Shown: positions 27,863 to 37,510 of the stretch, in pieces | How the letters are laid out: every line of letters begins with the position of its first letter | Position numbering within the stretch: position 1 is the stretch's first letter | Translations under genes and position numbers: made by a program | Notes under the pieces: model-generated | The model's input: only the letters and a program-made list of their open reading frames with translations | Told to the model about the DNA's origin: nothing | Databases searched by the model: none | Source: Bradyrhizobium sp. ISRA464 | GTDB lineage: Bacteria; Pseudomonadota; Alphaproteobacteria; Rhizobiales; Xanthobacteraceae | Assembly (NCBI RefSeq): GCF_029910095.1 | Contig: NZ_CP094526.1 | Coordinates: forward strand, 6,820,001-6,884,000 | Direction of reading: 5' to 3' | Length of the DNA stretch: 64,000 nt

Positions 27863-28720
27863 GCTGATCAATATCTCCACCGCGCGCGGGAGCCCGATCG
27901 CGAGTGGTATCAGGTCCTGCTCGACCAGAAAGCGAAGCTCGTTGCGCGTAAGCCTGTCCGGATCGACGATCGCGTAGTGGATGTCGGCCGAACGCTTGGT
28001 GATCTGGCGCGCATAGGTACGCAACAGCTGGTCGTTGAAGCGACAGCCAACGAAAAGGAATCTCCTACCGGTCCGCCTTTCCTTGATGATGTCGGGGACC
28101 GGCGACTGGATATCGATCTCAGTGAGAACCTCGACGTAATCAGCCTCCGAAATCAGGAAGTTCTTGGCCGGCAGCGCGCCGCCATGCGGCTTGTACAGCA
28201 CTGTCGTCCAATTGCCGGCTGCGGCACGATCAACCTCTTTGCCCGCTGAATCGCAAAAGCGATACCAGCGGTCCTCGCCTATGCCGCTGCGCACGCCCCC
28301 CTGCACCTCACCCCATCCGTCGCGTTTGCCGAGTGCGGCACGCATGGCGCCATCGTACCAAGCATCGACAATCATCGGCACCGACAGAGCCGCAAGATGA
28401 TGATGCAGGGGCGTCGGATCGACCGGGAGGGCGAACGCCTGCGCCATCAACGCCGTCACCGTGGAACGATGCCTTCTGCTCTCGATGTACTGGGCCGACG
28501 CCCAGGCATTGCCCTTGACCCGGCGCGGCACCGCCACCTTGCTGGCAAAGAACGCCGCCAAGGCTTCGGGCGTCATTGGCACTTGGGGAGCGGACAAGGC
28601 GGCGAGGTCAGGTCCAAGATAGGGAACGATGCTGCCATCTCTCAAGCTGTCCGCGACGTCGGTGAGAACCGCCTCGGCATCGGCGGCGTTGACATAATCG
28701 ATTCGCGGGGACGCCCTCAT
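27860..28720 (-). CDS. SIR2-like protein encoded with nifS and nifT
   Basis: The 286-residue protein has features of SIR2-like NAD-binding proteins: an N-terminal [13 protein letters not shown] loop, a central LYKPHGG segment corresponding to the K-x-HG motif, and a C-terminal [20 protein letters not shown]. These are typical of the prokaryotic SIR2_2 type rather than of protein deacetylases. The ATG at 28720 overlaps the stop of nifT (ATGA). SIR2 domains in bacteria are often NADases in phage defence; here the operon suggests a nitrogen-fixation role such as NAD sensing. The function is not known. Confidence 0.75.
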   Translation of the reverse strand: MRASPRIDYVNAADAEAVLTDVADSLRDGSIVPYLGPDLAALSAPQVPMTPEALAAFFASKVAVPRRVKGNAWASAQYIESRRHRSTVTALMAQAFALPVDPTPLHHHLAALSVPMIVDAWYDGAMRAALGKRDGWGEVQGGVRSGIGEDRWYRFCDSAGKEVDRAAAGNWTTVLYKPHGGALPAKNFLISEADYVEVLTEIDIQSPVPDIIKERRTGRRFLFVGCRFNDQLLRTYARQITKRSADIHYAIVDPDRLTRNELRFLVEQDLIPLAIGLPRAVEILIS

Positions 28721-28941
28721 CGGCTGTCCCCGTCCTCCCCACGCTTCCTGGCGTTGATTGTAATCGGCAGCGGCGTGTCGCTCGCCATCTCGGGCAAGTC
28801 CAGTACCCAGCCATTGGCTATTTTGATCCAGCCGCCCCAAAGCGTTTCATACTCGGACTCCACGATCGGCTCTTCGAGATCTTTCTTGGGCACGTAGATC
28901 GACAGCCCCGCCTCGGGAGAGCGACGGATCATGATTTTCAT
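28717..28941 (-). CDS. nifT: NifT/FixU
   Basis: The 74-residue protein has the NifT pattern (MKIMIRR ... [18 protein letters not shown] ... [17 protein letters not shown]). Its role is undefined; mutants in other diazotrophs show little phenotype. The ATG at 28941 overlaps the nifS stop, and its stop overlaps the SIR2-like start, so the three genes are translationally coupled. Confidence 0.9.
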   Translation of the reverse strand: MKIMIRRSPEAGLSIYVPKKDLEEPIVESEYETLWGGWIKIANGWVLDLPEMASDTPLPITINARKRGEDGDSR

Positions 28942-30146
28942 GAGGTCAGCCTTCTGAATGATGCCGTATCGCTGGCTGGATTGGCGCACGCGCGCGGCAT
29001 GGCGCGCAACTGGGCCACGATATCAGATAGTACACTCACGACCTGATCGACATCTTCGACGGTCGTTTCACGCGACAGGGAAAAGCGCACTGCGCCGCGC
29101 AGGCTCGTCGCCGGCACCCGCATCGCGCGCAGAACATGGGACGGCTCCATCGAGCCGGAATTGCAGGCGGCCCCGAGCGAGGCTGCAATGCCAGCACGAT
29201 TGAGATGATGGACGATTGCTTCGCCGTCGAGATGTTCAAAGGCGATGTCGGCCGTGTTCGATAGCCGATTGCCGACATCGCCGAGCACCGTGCAGTCGCC
29301 ACCATGCAAAATGGCCTGTTCCAGACGATCGCGCAATGCGCCAATGCGAACCCGCTCCGGCTCGAGCCGTTCGGCCGCAAGCTCTGCGGCCTTTCCAAGG
29401 CCGACAATGCCGGGGACATTCTCAGTTCCGCCGCGGCGCCGTCGCTCCTGCGATCCGCCCCAGATTAGCGGCTTGAACTTCGTACCCTTTCGCAAATAAA
29501 GCGCGCCGATGCCCTTGGGACCGTGCAGTTTGTGCGCGGATAGCGACAGCATGTCGATCGCACTGTCCTTGAGATCGATGCGCACCTTGCCAACGGCCTG
29601 CACCGCGTCGCAGTGAAACAGCGCACCTGCCTCACGCGCCAACCCAGCCAGAAATTCTACTGGAAAGATCGTACCGGTCTCGTTATTGGCCCACATCACG
29701 GACGCAATCGCCGTGCGCGGTCCAACCGCCCGCCGAAACGCCTCGATATCGATTCGGCCGCACGAATCTACGGGGATCACATGCGTCTTGACGCCCCTTG
29801 TCGCCAGTTGCTCGACCAGCGCAAGGATCGCGGAATGTTCGACAGAGGTGGTGACAATCTCGTCGCGCCCATCTTGGGTCGCAAGCGCTGAGAGAATGGC
29901 AGTATTGTTGGCCTCGGTTCCACCGGAGGTGAATGCGATTTCGTGCTCATGGGCATTTCCTAACAATTGCTGCAAGCTGCGGCGCGCCTGGTTCACGGCG
30001 CTTGCGGCCTCGCTGCCAAGGTCATGGCTGGAGGACGCGTTGCCGAACCGTTCGGCGAAGAACGGCAACATTGCTTGGACGACGGATGGATCGGCTCGCG
30101 TCGTCGAATTGTTGTCGAGGTAAATGGGCACGCAGGTCTCGCTCAA
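28938..30146 (-). CDS. nifS: NifS, cysteine desulfurase
   Basis: The 402-residue PLP enzyme releases sulfur from cysteine for nitrogenase Fe-S clusters. The PLP lysine is in SLSAHKLHGPKGIGALY, and the catalytic cysteine loop is AASLGAACNSGSMEPSHVL. The N-terminus IYLDNNSTTRADP is typical. The start overlaps the nifU stop (ATGA). It is one of two desulfurases in the window; SufS is the other. Confidence 0.96.
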   Translation of the reverse strand: MSETCVPIYLDNNSTTRADPSVVQAMLPFFAERFGNASSSHDLGSEAASAVNQARRSLQQLLGNAHEHEIAFTSGGTEANNTAILSALATQDGRDEIVTTSVEHSAILALVEQLATRGVKTHVIPVDSCGRIDIEAFRRAVGPRTAIASVMWANNETGTIFPVEFLAGLAREAGALFHCDAVQAVGKVRIDLKDSAIDMLSLSAHKLHGPKGIGALYLRKGTKFKPLIWGGSQERRRRGGTENVPGIVGLGKAAELAAERLEPERVRIGALRDRLEQAILHGGDCTVLGDVGNRLSNTADIAFEHLDGEAIVHHLNRAGIAASLGAACNSGSMEPSHVLRAMRVPATSLRGAVRFSLSRETTVEDVDQVVSVLSDIVAQLRAMPRACANPASDTASFRRLTS

Positions 30147-30433
30147 TGGCGCGCGTTGGGCGCGCCGGCGACCGGAATCAGGCGGATCAGCCCACCGAGC
30201 TTTTCGACCAGGCGATCCTGAATGCCTTCGAGTGTCGCGCTGGACAATTTGCAGAACACACAGGCACCTGTTAGTCGGACCATGATCCTGTCGCCATCGA
30301 TATCGATCAGCTCGCAGTCGCCACCGTCGCGCCGCAGACGGGGACGGATCTCCTCGATCACGCCGCGAATAACCAGCTCCCGCTCGGTTTCGGTGGCCGA
30401 CGGCTGCTTCAGTTGCTCAGGCTCGATCAGCAT
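30143..30433 (-). CDS. nifU: NifU C-terminal (Nfu-type) domain protein
   Basis: The 96-residue protein consists only of the Nfu domain found at the C-terminus of NifU. The cluster-binding C-x2-C is Cys58/Cys61 (LTGACVFCKLSS). The N-terminal IscU-like scaffold and the central [2Fe-2S] domain of full-length NifU are absent. It would act as a carrier of assembled clusters, with IscN beside it and perhaps SufBCD as scaffold. Confidence 0.9.
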   Translation of the reverse strand: MLIEPEQLKQPSATETERELVIRGVIEEIRPRLRRDGGDCELIDIDGDRIMVRLTGACVFCKLSSATLEGIQDRLVEKLGGLIRLIPVAGAPNARH

Positions 30434-30454
30434 GATTCGCTTTCTTTTGTGCCA

Positions 30455-30775
30455 TCATCCAAAGGACTTGCCGCAAGAGCAGCTAGACGTCGCATTCGGG
30501 TTATCGAATGTGAAGCCGGGGTTCTCGAGCGCCATCACGAAGTCGATTGTCGTGCCGACCAGATGCTGATGGCTCTTATTGTCGACGAACACCCTGAGCC
30601 CGTCGCGCTCGATCACGGTGTCATCGGGCCCTGGCGCACCGGCAAGGCCCATCATGTATTTGAACCCCGCGCAGCCGCCCGCCTCGACCATGATGCGCAG
30701 GCCGCTTGCCGGCTGCGTCGATGCGGCAATCGCGTTCTTGACCGCATTCACTGCGCTCTCTGTCAGATTGATCAC
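30455..30775 (-). CDS. iscN: IscA/HesB-type Fe-S carrier
   Basis: The 106-residue A-type carrier has the three conserved cysteines: Cys35 (EAGGCAGFKY) and Cys99/Cys101 (SSCSCGKSFG). It delivers [4Fe-4S] clusters to targets. The start is GTG with AGGGGTG upstream. It is the first gene of iscN-nifU-nifS-nifT-SIR2-like, behind a sigma-54 promoter 40 bp upstream. Confidence 0.92.
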   Translation of the reverse strand: MINLTESAVNAVKNAIAASTQPASGLRIMVEAGGCAGFKYMMGLAGAPGPDDTVIERDGLRVFVDNKSHQHLVGTTIDFVMALENPGFTFDNPNATSSCSCGKSFG

Positions 30776-30814
30776 GAGTCACCCCTGGCTGCCGGGAACG
30801 GCTGACTGTGGGCT

Positions 30815-30830
30815 GGCAAGTCGCATGCCA
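30815..30830 (-). promoter_or_regulatory. Sigma-54 promoter of the iscN-nifUST operon
   Basis: The minus strand reads TGGCATGCGACTTGCC, a -24/-12 element with minor deviation. It is paired with the NifA site at 30892-30907. Confidence 0.82.
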
Positions 30831-30891
30831 GCACGCACACGCCTGATAACGCTTGCCTTTCTCAATCGCACGCGTTCGCTTTGAGACCTAT

Positions 30892-30907
30892 GTCAGCTTG
30901 CTGACAT
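30892..30907. promoter_or_regulatory. NifA site shared by divergent operons
   Basis: TGTCAGCTTGCTGACA is an exact TGT-N10-ACA site within a longer perfect palindrome (TATGTCAGC-TT-GCTGACATA). It lies 61 bp from the minus-strand and 73 bp from the plus-strand sigma-54 elements, so one site can serve both. Confidence 0.85.
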
Positions 30908-30980
30908 AGCTCATGCGGCCGTCGCGGCACGCTTACGTACTTTCGCAAGATGTTGCGGCGGACAGACGCCACACATGCGG

Positions 30981-30996
30981 CGGCAAGCAATTTGCA
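30981..30996 (+). promoter_or_regulatory. Sigma-54 promoter of the 196-aa gene
   Basis: CGGCAAGCAATTTGCA keeps the GG and GC dinucleotides at -24/-12 spacing and lies 57 bp before the ATG of the 196-aa gene. Confidence 0.7.
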
Positions 30997-31053
30997 TTGC
31001 ATGTCGCGCCGGCCAAGGCGTCGGTAATTGAGCTTCGACCAAGGACGATTTTA

Positions 31054-31644
31054 ATGACTGCAATCGAGAACACCGCACTCGGCCGACTTGAGAAGGAGGG
31101 GCGGCTGCTCAACGCCGTCCTCAAGGACGAAACCAGCAAGCCGGGCCGATTCGGCTTTCGCGGCGACATCGCCCTGAAATTCCAGGTCCAGGTCGCGGAC
31201 GAGAAGCGGCCGCCAGACTATTCGATCGAGCAGGTTCTGACGATCGCGCAAGAAGGTGAAAGCACGATTCCGGTGCTGGCCGGCTATCTGCATTCCTTCG
31301 AATATCTTGCTGACGTCGCAGAGGTCCTTGACGGCGCGCTAAGCCCAGCTGGCAGATACTTTATGTTCTGCAACAACATCGACCTGTTGGCGAAATATCG
31401 AACCAAGCTCGGCAATATTACCTTCCACATCCTACCATGCGATGAATCCACCGTCTGGAAGGAGATGATGGACCTGATCGGGATCAACAAGGATGACATC
31501 AAGAAGCTCAATACAGGCGGTAAGCTCGATTACCTGCTCGACGCAGCCAAGGATCTCGATGTGTCGTACGAGCAGATCTCCTACGAAGAAGGATTGAAGA
31601 GGATGGAGCCCGTGAAAAACCGTAACGAAAACCGGCCGGTCTGA
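31054..31644 (+). CDS. NifA-controlled protein of unknown function, 196 aa
   Basis: I do not recognise a family. The protein is acidic and soluble-looking, with FGFRGDIALKFQVQVADEKR, a segment FEYLADVAEVLDGALSPAGR and PCDESTVWKEMMDLIGINKD; it has two cysteines and no cluster motif. The ATG at 31054 has AAGGA upstream; the longer frame would span the promoter. It is transcribed divergently from iscN-nifUST, and both sides carry a sigma-54 element around one NifA palindrome. That makes it a strong candidate for an uncharacterised nitrogen-fixation gene. Confidence 0.8.
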   Translation: MTAIENTALGRLEKEGRLLNAVLKDETSKPGRFGFRGDIALKFQVQVADEKRPPDYSIEQVLTIAQEGESTIPVLAGYLHSFEYLADVAEVLDGALSPAGRYFMFCNNIDLLAKYRTKLGNITFHILPCDESTVWKEMMDLIGINKDDIKKLNTGGKLDYLLDAAKDLDVSYEQISYEEGLKRMEPVKNRNENRPV

Positions 31645-32357
31645 GTACCCAGTCATCGCGAATTGGTTTCAGTCATCGCGAGAGAGGTTGTCCTCGGCAA
31701 GGTGCAGCTCTGACGGGGCAGATGCCGCCCTCGCCGAGCGTCGACGCAATCGGGCGCGAGTTCTCTGCCTCTAGACGGGCCTTCGGTGCAGCGGCCGGTT
31801 CCGAGCTCGGAGGTCAAGCCGTGCTTACCGCACATAGGACGGATCACGTATGAATCAGAGCGACGCCGTCATGCGGTCATTCGTTGAGATTGGCCAAGCA
31901 CCTTCTTGCTTCAGCGCACAAATGGCGATGAACCACGACTGCTGGTTGCCATCCTCGCCGACGACCACGAGATGGACGCCCATGACCCGGCGGGTTGGAA
32001 TGTCATTGAGGCCGCAAATCGCACAGACAGGATTGGCTGGACCTATTGCGCATTCGTCACAAGCCTTTCATCACTCACCGTTCGGTCAGCCCTGCAAGAA
32101 TCGCCTCTCCTTTCTGCGCGATCTGGGGCATCGCATGCGCAACCGCTAAAAGGCTGCGATGGAGATCAATCCCGCGAGCATGGACGCTTTATCGTCAAGC
32201 GTACTTCCTCGGACTTCCGTCCATATTCCGGTTTTTGCCGACTACTTGCTGGATGAGCTGAATACAGCGGTCGTTCGCGGCATACCTGTCATCCCGCTTT
32301 TGCCTTAAGTCTTACGTCCGGCCACCGAATTTCAGTGCGGGGCCGAGGGGGGAGTGC
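31645..32357. other. Intergenic stretch before the malic enzyme gene
   Basis: No complete gene was recognised. A coding-like patch on the plus strand at about 31906-32100 (EPRLLVAILADDHEMDAHDP) may be a remnant. I found no sigma-54 element for the malic enzyme gene. Confidence 0.4.
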
Positions 32358-34787
32358 ATGTCGTCATCGTCTGAAGAACTCCACAACGCGGCGCTCGCCT
32401 ATCACCGCCTGCCGCGGCCGGGCAAACTCGAAATTCAGGCGATCAAGCCGCTCGCCAATCAGCGCGACCTGGCGCTGGCCTATTCGCCAGGCGTCGCCGC
32501 CGCCTGCACCGAGATCGCCACCAACCCGGCCGAGGCCGCCACTCTGACCGCCCGCGCCAATCTGGTGGCGGTGGTGTCGAACGGCACCGCGGTGCTCGGC
32601 CTCGGCAATATCGGCCCGCTGGCCTCGAAGCCGGTGATGGAAGGCAAGGCGGTGCTGTTCAAGAAGTTCGCCGGCATCGACGTGTTCGACATCGAGATCA
32701 AGGCCGACACCATCGAGCGCGTGGTCGAAACGGTCGCGGCGCTGGAGCCGACCTTCGGCGGCATCAATCTGGAGGACATCCGCGGCCCGGAGTGCTTCGA
32801 GATCGAGGCACAGCTCAAGGAGCGCATGAAGATCCCGGTGTTCCATGACGACCAGCACGGCACCGCGATCATCGTCGCGGCCGCGATCGTCAACGGGCTG
32901 CTGCTGAACGGCAAGAAGCTTGCCGATGTGAAGATCGTCTGCTCGGGCGCGGGGGCGGCCGCGATCGCAACTCTCAATTTGCTGGTCTCGATGGGCGCGC
33001 AGCGCAAGAACATCTGGGTCTGCGATATCGACGGCGTCGTCTATGAGGGCCGCAACACCACGATGGACCGCTGGAAGGCGGTCTATACGCAGACGACCAA
33101 CGCGCGTGTGCTGGCGGACGTCATTCCCGGCGCCGACATCTTCATCGGCCTGTCGGCACCGGGCGTGCTCAAGCCCGAGATGGTCAAGCAGATGGCGGAC
33201 CAGCCGCTGGTGATGGCGCTCGCCAATCCGGTGCCGGAGATCATGCCGGACGAGGCGCACCAGGCGCGGCCCGACGCCATGATCTGCACCGGACGGTCGG
33301 ACTTCCCGAACCAGGTCAACAATGTCCTGTGCTTCCCGTTCATCTTCCGCGGCGCGCTCGATGTCGGCGCCACCGCGATCAACGAGGCGATGAAGCATGC
33401 CGCGGTCGATGCGATCGCGCAGCTCGCGCGCGATCCGCCGTCGGACGCCGTGGCCCATGGCTTCGAGAGCACCGAGACCCAGGGGTTCGGCCCGGGCTCG
33501 CTGATCCCGAGCCCGTTCGACCCGCGCCTGATCCTGCGCATCGCGCCGGCGGTGGCCAAGGCCGCGATCGAATCCGGCGTGGCGACCCGGCCGATCAAGA
33601 ACTTCGATGAGTACTGCGCCGAGCTGCAGCGCTATGCGTTCCGCTCCGGCATCACCATGAAGCCGGTGTTCGCCAAGGCGAAGACCCAGCCGGTGCGCGT
33701 GATCTACGCCGAAGGCGAGGACGAGCGCGTGCTGCGCGCCACCCAGGTGGTGCTCGAGGAGAAGCTGGCGCGGCCGATCCTGGTCGGACGTCCGTCGGTG
33801 GTGGAGACCCGGATCAAGCGCTTCGGCCTGGCGATCAAGGCCGGCCGCGACTTCGACCTGATCAATCCCGAGGACGATCCGCGTTACCGCTCCTATGTGC
33901 AGTCCTATATCGACGTCGCCGGCCGGCGCGGCGTGACGCCCGACGCGGCGCGCACGGTGGTCCGCACCAACAACACGGTCATCGCGGCGCTCGCGGTGTC
34001 GCGCGGCGAGGCCGATGCGATGCTGTGCGGGGTCGAGGGCCGCTTCATGAGCCATCTGCGCCATGTCCGTGAAATCATCGGCTTCCTGCCGGGGATCAAC
34101 GACTACGCGGCGCTGTCGCTGATGATCACGACCAAGGGCGCCTATTTCCTCGCCGACACCCAGGTTCGGCCGAATCCCAGCGCCGAGGAACTCGCCGAGG
34201 TGGCGTCACTGGCCGCGGTTCACGCCCAGCGCTTCGCCTTCAAGCCCAAGGTCGCCTTCGTCTCGCACTCCGACTTCGGAAGCTACGACACCGACTCGGC
34301 GCGCAAGATGCGCCGCGCCACGCAGCTCCTCAAGGACAGGCATCCGGAGATCGAGGCCGACGGCGAGATGCAGGCCGACACCGCGCTCTCGGAGATCGCG
34401 CGCAAGGCCGTGCTGCCGCAGTCGCGGCTGGAGGGCGAGGCCAACATCCTGATCATGCCGACGCTGGACGCCGCCAACATCGCCTATCAGACCATCAAGG
34501 TGCTGGGGAATGCCTTGCCGGTCGGCCCGATCCTGATCGGACCGGCGCGGCCGGCTCACATCCTCACCCCCGGCGTGACGGCGCGCGATGTGCTCAACAT
34601 GACGGCGGTCGCCGCGGTTGAGGCCCAGGAGCGCGCCGGTCGCGCAGCCGACGCTGTTTGGCCAAGGGGCTGTTGTTCGAGTATGATCTCCGCTTCGTGC
34701 TTGTTGCGAGACAAAACCGCGGCGCACTCTGCGCTGACACGACCTTCGGGTTCAGATCATGCTCGAGACGAAATGGATTCGACTTGA
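32358..34787 (+). CDS. Malic enzyme with C-terminal phosphotransacetylase-like domain
   Basis: The 809-residue frame encodes the large chimeric type of malic enzyme that converts malate to pyruvate and carbon dioxide. Residues 1-430 form the catalytic part ([53 protein letters not shown]), and 440-760 form a phosphotransacetylase-like domain. NAD or NADP preference cannot be read. Dicarboxylates from the plant feed bacteroids, so this enzyme class suits symbiosis. The codon use is markedly richer in G/C at third positions than the nif neighbours. The last 50 residues look like read-through after a frameshift: another frame ends [13 protein letters not shown]. The gene separates nifS/nifB blocks from nifDKEN and looks like an imported or duplicated core gene. 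Confidence 0.92.
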   Translation: MSSSSEELHNAALAYHRLPRPGKLEIQAIKPLANQRDLALAYSPGVAAACTEIATNPAEAATLTARANLVAVVSNGTAVLGLGNIGPLASKPVMEGKAVLFKKFAGIDVFDIEIKADTIERVVETVAALEPTFGGINLEDIRGPECFEIEAQLKERMKIPVFHDDQHGTAIIVAAAIVNGLLLNGKKLADVKIVCSGAGAAAIATLNLLVSMGAQRKNIWVCDIDGVVYEGRNTTMDRWKAVYTQTTNARVLADVIPGADIFIGLSAPGVLKPEMVKQMADQPLVMALANPVPEIMPDEAHQARPDAMICTGRSDFPNQVNNVLCFPFIFRGALDVGATAINEAMKHAAVDAIAQLARDPPSDAVAHGFESTETQGFGPGSLIPSPFDPRLILRIAPAVAKAAIESGVATRPIKNFDEYCAELQRYAFRSGITMKPVFAKAKTQPVRVIYAEGEDERVLRATQVVLEEKLARPILVGRPSVVETRIKRFGLAIKAGRDFDLINPEDDPRYRSYVQSYIDVAGRRGVTPDAARTVVRTNNTVIAALAVSRGEADAMLCGVEGRFMSHLRHVREIIGFLPGINDYAALSLMITTKGAYFLADTQVRPNPSAEELAEVASLAAVHAQRFAFKPKVAFVSHSDFGSYDTDSARKMRRATQLLKDRHPEIEADGEMQADTALSEIARKAVLPQSRLEGEANILIMPTLDAANIAYQTIKVLGNALPVGPILIGPARPAHILTPGVTARDVLNMTAVAAVEAQERAGRAADAVWPRGCCSSMISASCLLRDKTAAHSALTRPSGSDHARDEMDST

Positions 34788-34875
34788 GCGGAACATCCCC
34801 TCCTCCTTTACCATCCGTGGCAGTCATCTGGAATTTGCGAGTGCGGTCGCATTCATGCCGGCGACTGCGGCATAG

Positions 34876-34909
34876 GCGGGAGCGCTCGCCCCTGGTGAGC
34901 GCTCCCGCC
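34876..34909. terminator. Hairpin between malic enzyme and nopP
   Basis: A perfect 13-bp stem (GGCGGGAGCGCTC / GAGCGCTCCCGCC) with an 8-base loop lies between the convergent malic enzyme and nopP genes. The downstream T run is short (TTTCCTCCT), so termination on the plus strand is likely but not textbook. Confidence 0.65.
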
Positions 34910-34917
34910 TTTCCTCC

Positions 34918-35790
34918 TCAGGCCAGATTCATCCTCTGCAGAAAATACCAAGAAAGATCATCATCAGATGATGATGCCTCACTATCCGTTTCGCTCAGCT
35001 CGGCTTCGCTGCTTGCTTCTGTATCGACATCACCGCTTTCCATCTTTGAAAGATACATCTCAGGTTTGCCTGCCCGCTGCCATTTCCCTTCGGAGTTCTT
35101 CGTCCATTTATCGCTCTGGTTAGGGTCAAGCACCCAGCAGTTGTTGCCCAGTGGCTCACCCAAGTCACCCAAGTGGACGAAACCCATCTCTGCCAAACGC
35201 GGTTCCATACCGGCAAGGGCAGGACGCGACATGACCAACGCGCGCTCGCCGTCAAGCCGAAGTTGATGTTCCAGCAGGATGTCGCCAGCGTTCTCGACGA
35301 GCGGATGCGTGATCCTCAAGTCGACGACAGACGTAATCCCCTTTCGCCCCGGAAACTGCTCGCGAAATTGATCAGCCTTGATACGGAATCCACCTTCTGT
35401 CCTGAGAAGCCCGACACTTTTGTCTCCCAGCTGATAGCTGAAATATCGCGTCTCATCTCCGTCCTCGTCAGTGCCACCGTACAGCTTAGCAACCGTTGCT
35501 GTGCGAACAGCTTTCTTGGATACAAAATCGGAGTACTCTTGTGGATTCTCAGCGATGCTCTTGATGTCATTGCCATGAAAGGCTTTCACCTCTCTTTTCC
35601 AGGAACTCCTTTTGATCTCCACGATCGGGGCGCGAGGATCGAGAGAATATGTTGCAGCCGACGACGAACTACCCGGATGCATGCCTGCAAGCGTATCCGC
35701 AAAGCGGCCACTATCTGACGACGGACCGGCTTCGTCAGCTTGGCTAGCGCCGGCGGACTGGCTCGATGAGCCAACAATTCGTCCATACAT
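34918..35790 (-). CDS. nopP: NopP, type III effector
   Basis: This is a type III secreted nodulation outer protein of the NopP family, which can decide host compatibility in soybean-type symbioses. From MYGRIVGSSSQSAGA the protein has 290 residues, a Ser-rich secretion leader, a central conserved region (KREVKAFHGNDIKSIAENPQ, RKGITSVVDLRITHPLVEN) and an acidic Ser/Asp/Glu-rich tail. The frame is open to a GTG at 35826, but AGGAAAG before the ATG at 35790 is the best ribosome-binding site. The gene stands between the malic enzyme and the nifDKEN operon, and a tts box lies upstream. Confidence 0.88.
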   Translation of the reverse strand: MYGRIVGSSSQSAGASQADEAGPSSDSGRFADTLAGMHPGSSSSAATYSLDPRAPIVEIKRSSWKREVKAFHGNDIKSIAENPQEYSDFVSKKAVRTATVAKLYGGTDEDGDETRYFSYQLGDKSVGLLRTEGGFRIKADQFREQFPGRKGITSVVDLRITHPLVENAGDILLEHQLRLDGERALVMSRPALAGMEPRLAEMGFVHLGDLGEPLGNNCWVLDPNQSDKWTKNSEGKWQRAGKPEMYLSKMESGDVDTEASSEAELSETDSEASSSDDDLSWYFLQRMNLA

Positions 35791-35869
35791 CAGATTCAAC
35801 TTTCCTGTCGGCATGGTTTCTTGCACCTGAGCCCGTGCCGATCGAGCTCGCCGACAGGGATAGAAGGCC

Positions 35870-35889
35870 TAGCTTACAATAACCTGACA
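35870..35889 (-). promoter_or_regulatory. tts box of nopP
   Basis: The minus strand reads TGTCAGGTTATTGTAAGCTA, matching the tts core GTCAGnTT...AGCTA with changes in the TCG centre. It points toward nopP, 79 bp upstream of the chosen start. Confidence 0.7.
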
Positions 35890-36500
35890 CGATGCCATCA
35901 AGTGTCGCGCACATCGGTGCTACTCAATCGCGGCGACGCGGCGATTGGCGGCTGCTCTTTTGACTGAGCGTAGCGGGCGAGACGGCTCCAGGACAACGAT
36001 ATCCGAACATAAGTGCCAGCGCCGATACAGGCAGGCCTCGACACCAGTTGATTTTGAAATGTAACCGGACGCTCTCAGCATCATACCGAAACGCATCGGC
36101 AACGCGCTCGTTCCCCGGCGCGTGCCTCACTCCGGGCTGATCTCAAGTTGCCCTGACCGATCCTTGATGCCACGACACCGACCACATGACGATGCTTCCT
36201 CATTGCCAAAGTCGTGATTGAGCCACTGTCGATTTTGCGACCGTGCGCGCCTTAGCCATCAGATGCCTTTGCCGTGGGCTACCGATCGCACAACGACGGT
36301 CCACCGGCCATGGCATCACCAGCAATCCGGGCTGTTTAGACTCTGCAGACGGCCCGGGCTCGCCCGAGAGCGCTCATCGGCCAAAGTCGACTCGTGCGAT
36401 AGGACAAGGGCAACTTGCCTTCAGCGCCGGCTAGAAATGATAGGCGAGCGGATTTGCTTCAACTATTGCGCGACGTCTGGGAGAGCTGGACACAGCGCGC
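35890..36500. other. No recognisable gene
   Basis: The stretch lies between the nopP control region and the end of fdxB. Only short frames without recognisable features are present. Confidence 0.5.
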
Positions 36501-36797
36501 TCAAGCCGCTGCCGCAGCGCCGCAGACGTGCGACTGGCAGTTGGCGGGACAAACCCTGGCGCAGGCGCCGCAGCCGATACAGGCGCCCTGATCGTTCATC
36601 ACCATGATTTTCTTCTCGATCTCATCGTCATCATCGTCGAGGTCGACAAGTTCGCCTTCCTCGTTGATCCCCTTCAGCGTCATGACGTCACGACCACAGA
36701 CCTTGAAGCAGCGGCCGCAGCCGATGCATTTCTTGGCGTCGATTGAATTCAGGTAGTCCGGCGTCCAGTTCCGGCCGTCGCGCGTGGTAAGTGACAT
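36501..36797 (-). CDS. fdxB: FdxB, nif-specific ferredoxin III
   Basis: The 98-residue ferredoxin has two [4Fe-4S] motifs: Cys24, 27, 30, 34 and Cys73, 76, 79, 83, separated by an acidic insert (VDLDDDDDEIEKK). It ends in an alanine tail. It is the last gene of the nifDKENX operon and probably donates electrons during cofactor assembly or to NifH. Confidence 0.92.
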   Translation of the reverse strand: MSLTTRDGRNWTPDYLNSIDAKKCIGCGRCFKVCGRDVMTLKGINEEGELVDLDDDDDEIEKKIMVMNDQGACIGCGACARVCPANCQSHVCGAAAAA

Positions 36798-36811
36798 GAT
36801 CCGATATCCTT

Positions 36812-37012
36812 TTAAGCTTTCTCTAGCCGCTTCAGATCCTGGCTCTTGCGCTCGAGTTCGGCGTAGGCATCGTGCGCCTTCCGCGCCACCGCGATGATCG
36901 AGGTCCAGTTAACGGGTAACTCCTCCGAAAGGTCGTGCAGATCCATTTTGGCCTGCAGCGCCTTAGCCGACAGCCTCTTCAACTCTGCTTTCAGTGTTTC
37001 ACGATCGCTCAT
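36812..37012 (-). CDS. Small CCE_0567/DUF683-type metalloprotein
   Basis: The 66-residue, almost wholly helical protein (MSDRETLKAELKRLSAKALQ ... LPVNWTSIIAVARKAHDAYA) matches a small family regularly encoded between the NifX-associated gene and fdxB. Members are reported as small metal-binding helical proteins. It lies 9 bp after the DUF269 gene and 14 bp before fdxB. Confidence 0.85.
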   Translation of the reverse strand: MSDRETLKAELKRLSAKALQAKMDLHDLSEELPVNWTSIIAVARKAHDAYAELERKSQDLKRLEKA

Positions 37013-37021
37013 GAGCCGCCC

Positions 37022-37510
37022 TCAATAATTCGCCACGTCAGGGAATTTCTGAATCATCCTGATCCCGTCTCCGATATACTTTCCTCCCTCGTCTGCGAGT
37101 TTTGCGAAATTGTCGAAGCCGAAGCGGTGGACGTCGCGCAACTGCTTGTTCACCACAATCAGCCGCCCGCCGATCAGCACCATGCGGCCAAAACCTTCAT
37201 GGTGCATCTTCAGCATCGGCTGGATCATCACACCGGTCGCCTTTTCGATCGAGAGCGCGACCGCATTGAAGAATAGCTCCAACCGCCAGACCGTATCGGG
37301 ATCGGGATCGCCGACAATTGGCAACTCACGCCGCTTCGCTTTATCCAGAACGTAAGGTTCGAGGAGTTCGAGATCGCTCTTGCTCTCCCACGCTGCGTTG
37401 GTCTCCTCAGCGCGCCAAACCTTGAGCAGTTCTTTGACGAACGGAGCGTCGAGCGCGGTTTCGGATTGCACCGTTTCTGCAGCCACAGTCAACTCGTCCT
37501 CACTCGTCAA
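37022..37510 (-). CDS. NifX-associated nitrogen fixation protein (DUF269)
   Basis: The 162-residue protein is of the DUF269 family that follows nifX in most nif operons ([41 protein letters not shown] motif [17 protein letters not shown]). Its function is unknown; a role in cofactor trafficking is assumed from context. It overlaps the end of nifX by 11 bp. Confidence 0.9.
   Translation of the reverse strand: MTSEDELTVAAETVQSETALDAPFVKELLKVWRAEETNAAWESKSDLELLEPYVLDKAKRRELPIVGDPDPDTVWRLELFFNAVALSIEKATGVMIQPMLKMHHEGFGRMVLIGGRLIVVNKQLRDVHRFGFDNFAKLADEGGKYIGDGIRMIQKFPDVANY

Noticed and set aside
27593..28249. 218-codon plus-strand frame
   Set aside because: It is antisense to the SIR2-like gene and runs through the NifA site and the palindromic repeat. 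No motif.
32364..34064. 566-codon open frame antisense to the malic enzyme gene
   Set aside because: It mirrors the G/C-biased codons of the sense gene, is rich in His, Arg and Asp in the way antisense frames are, and the sense strand encodes an obvious enzyme.
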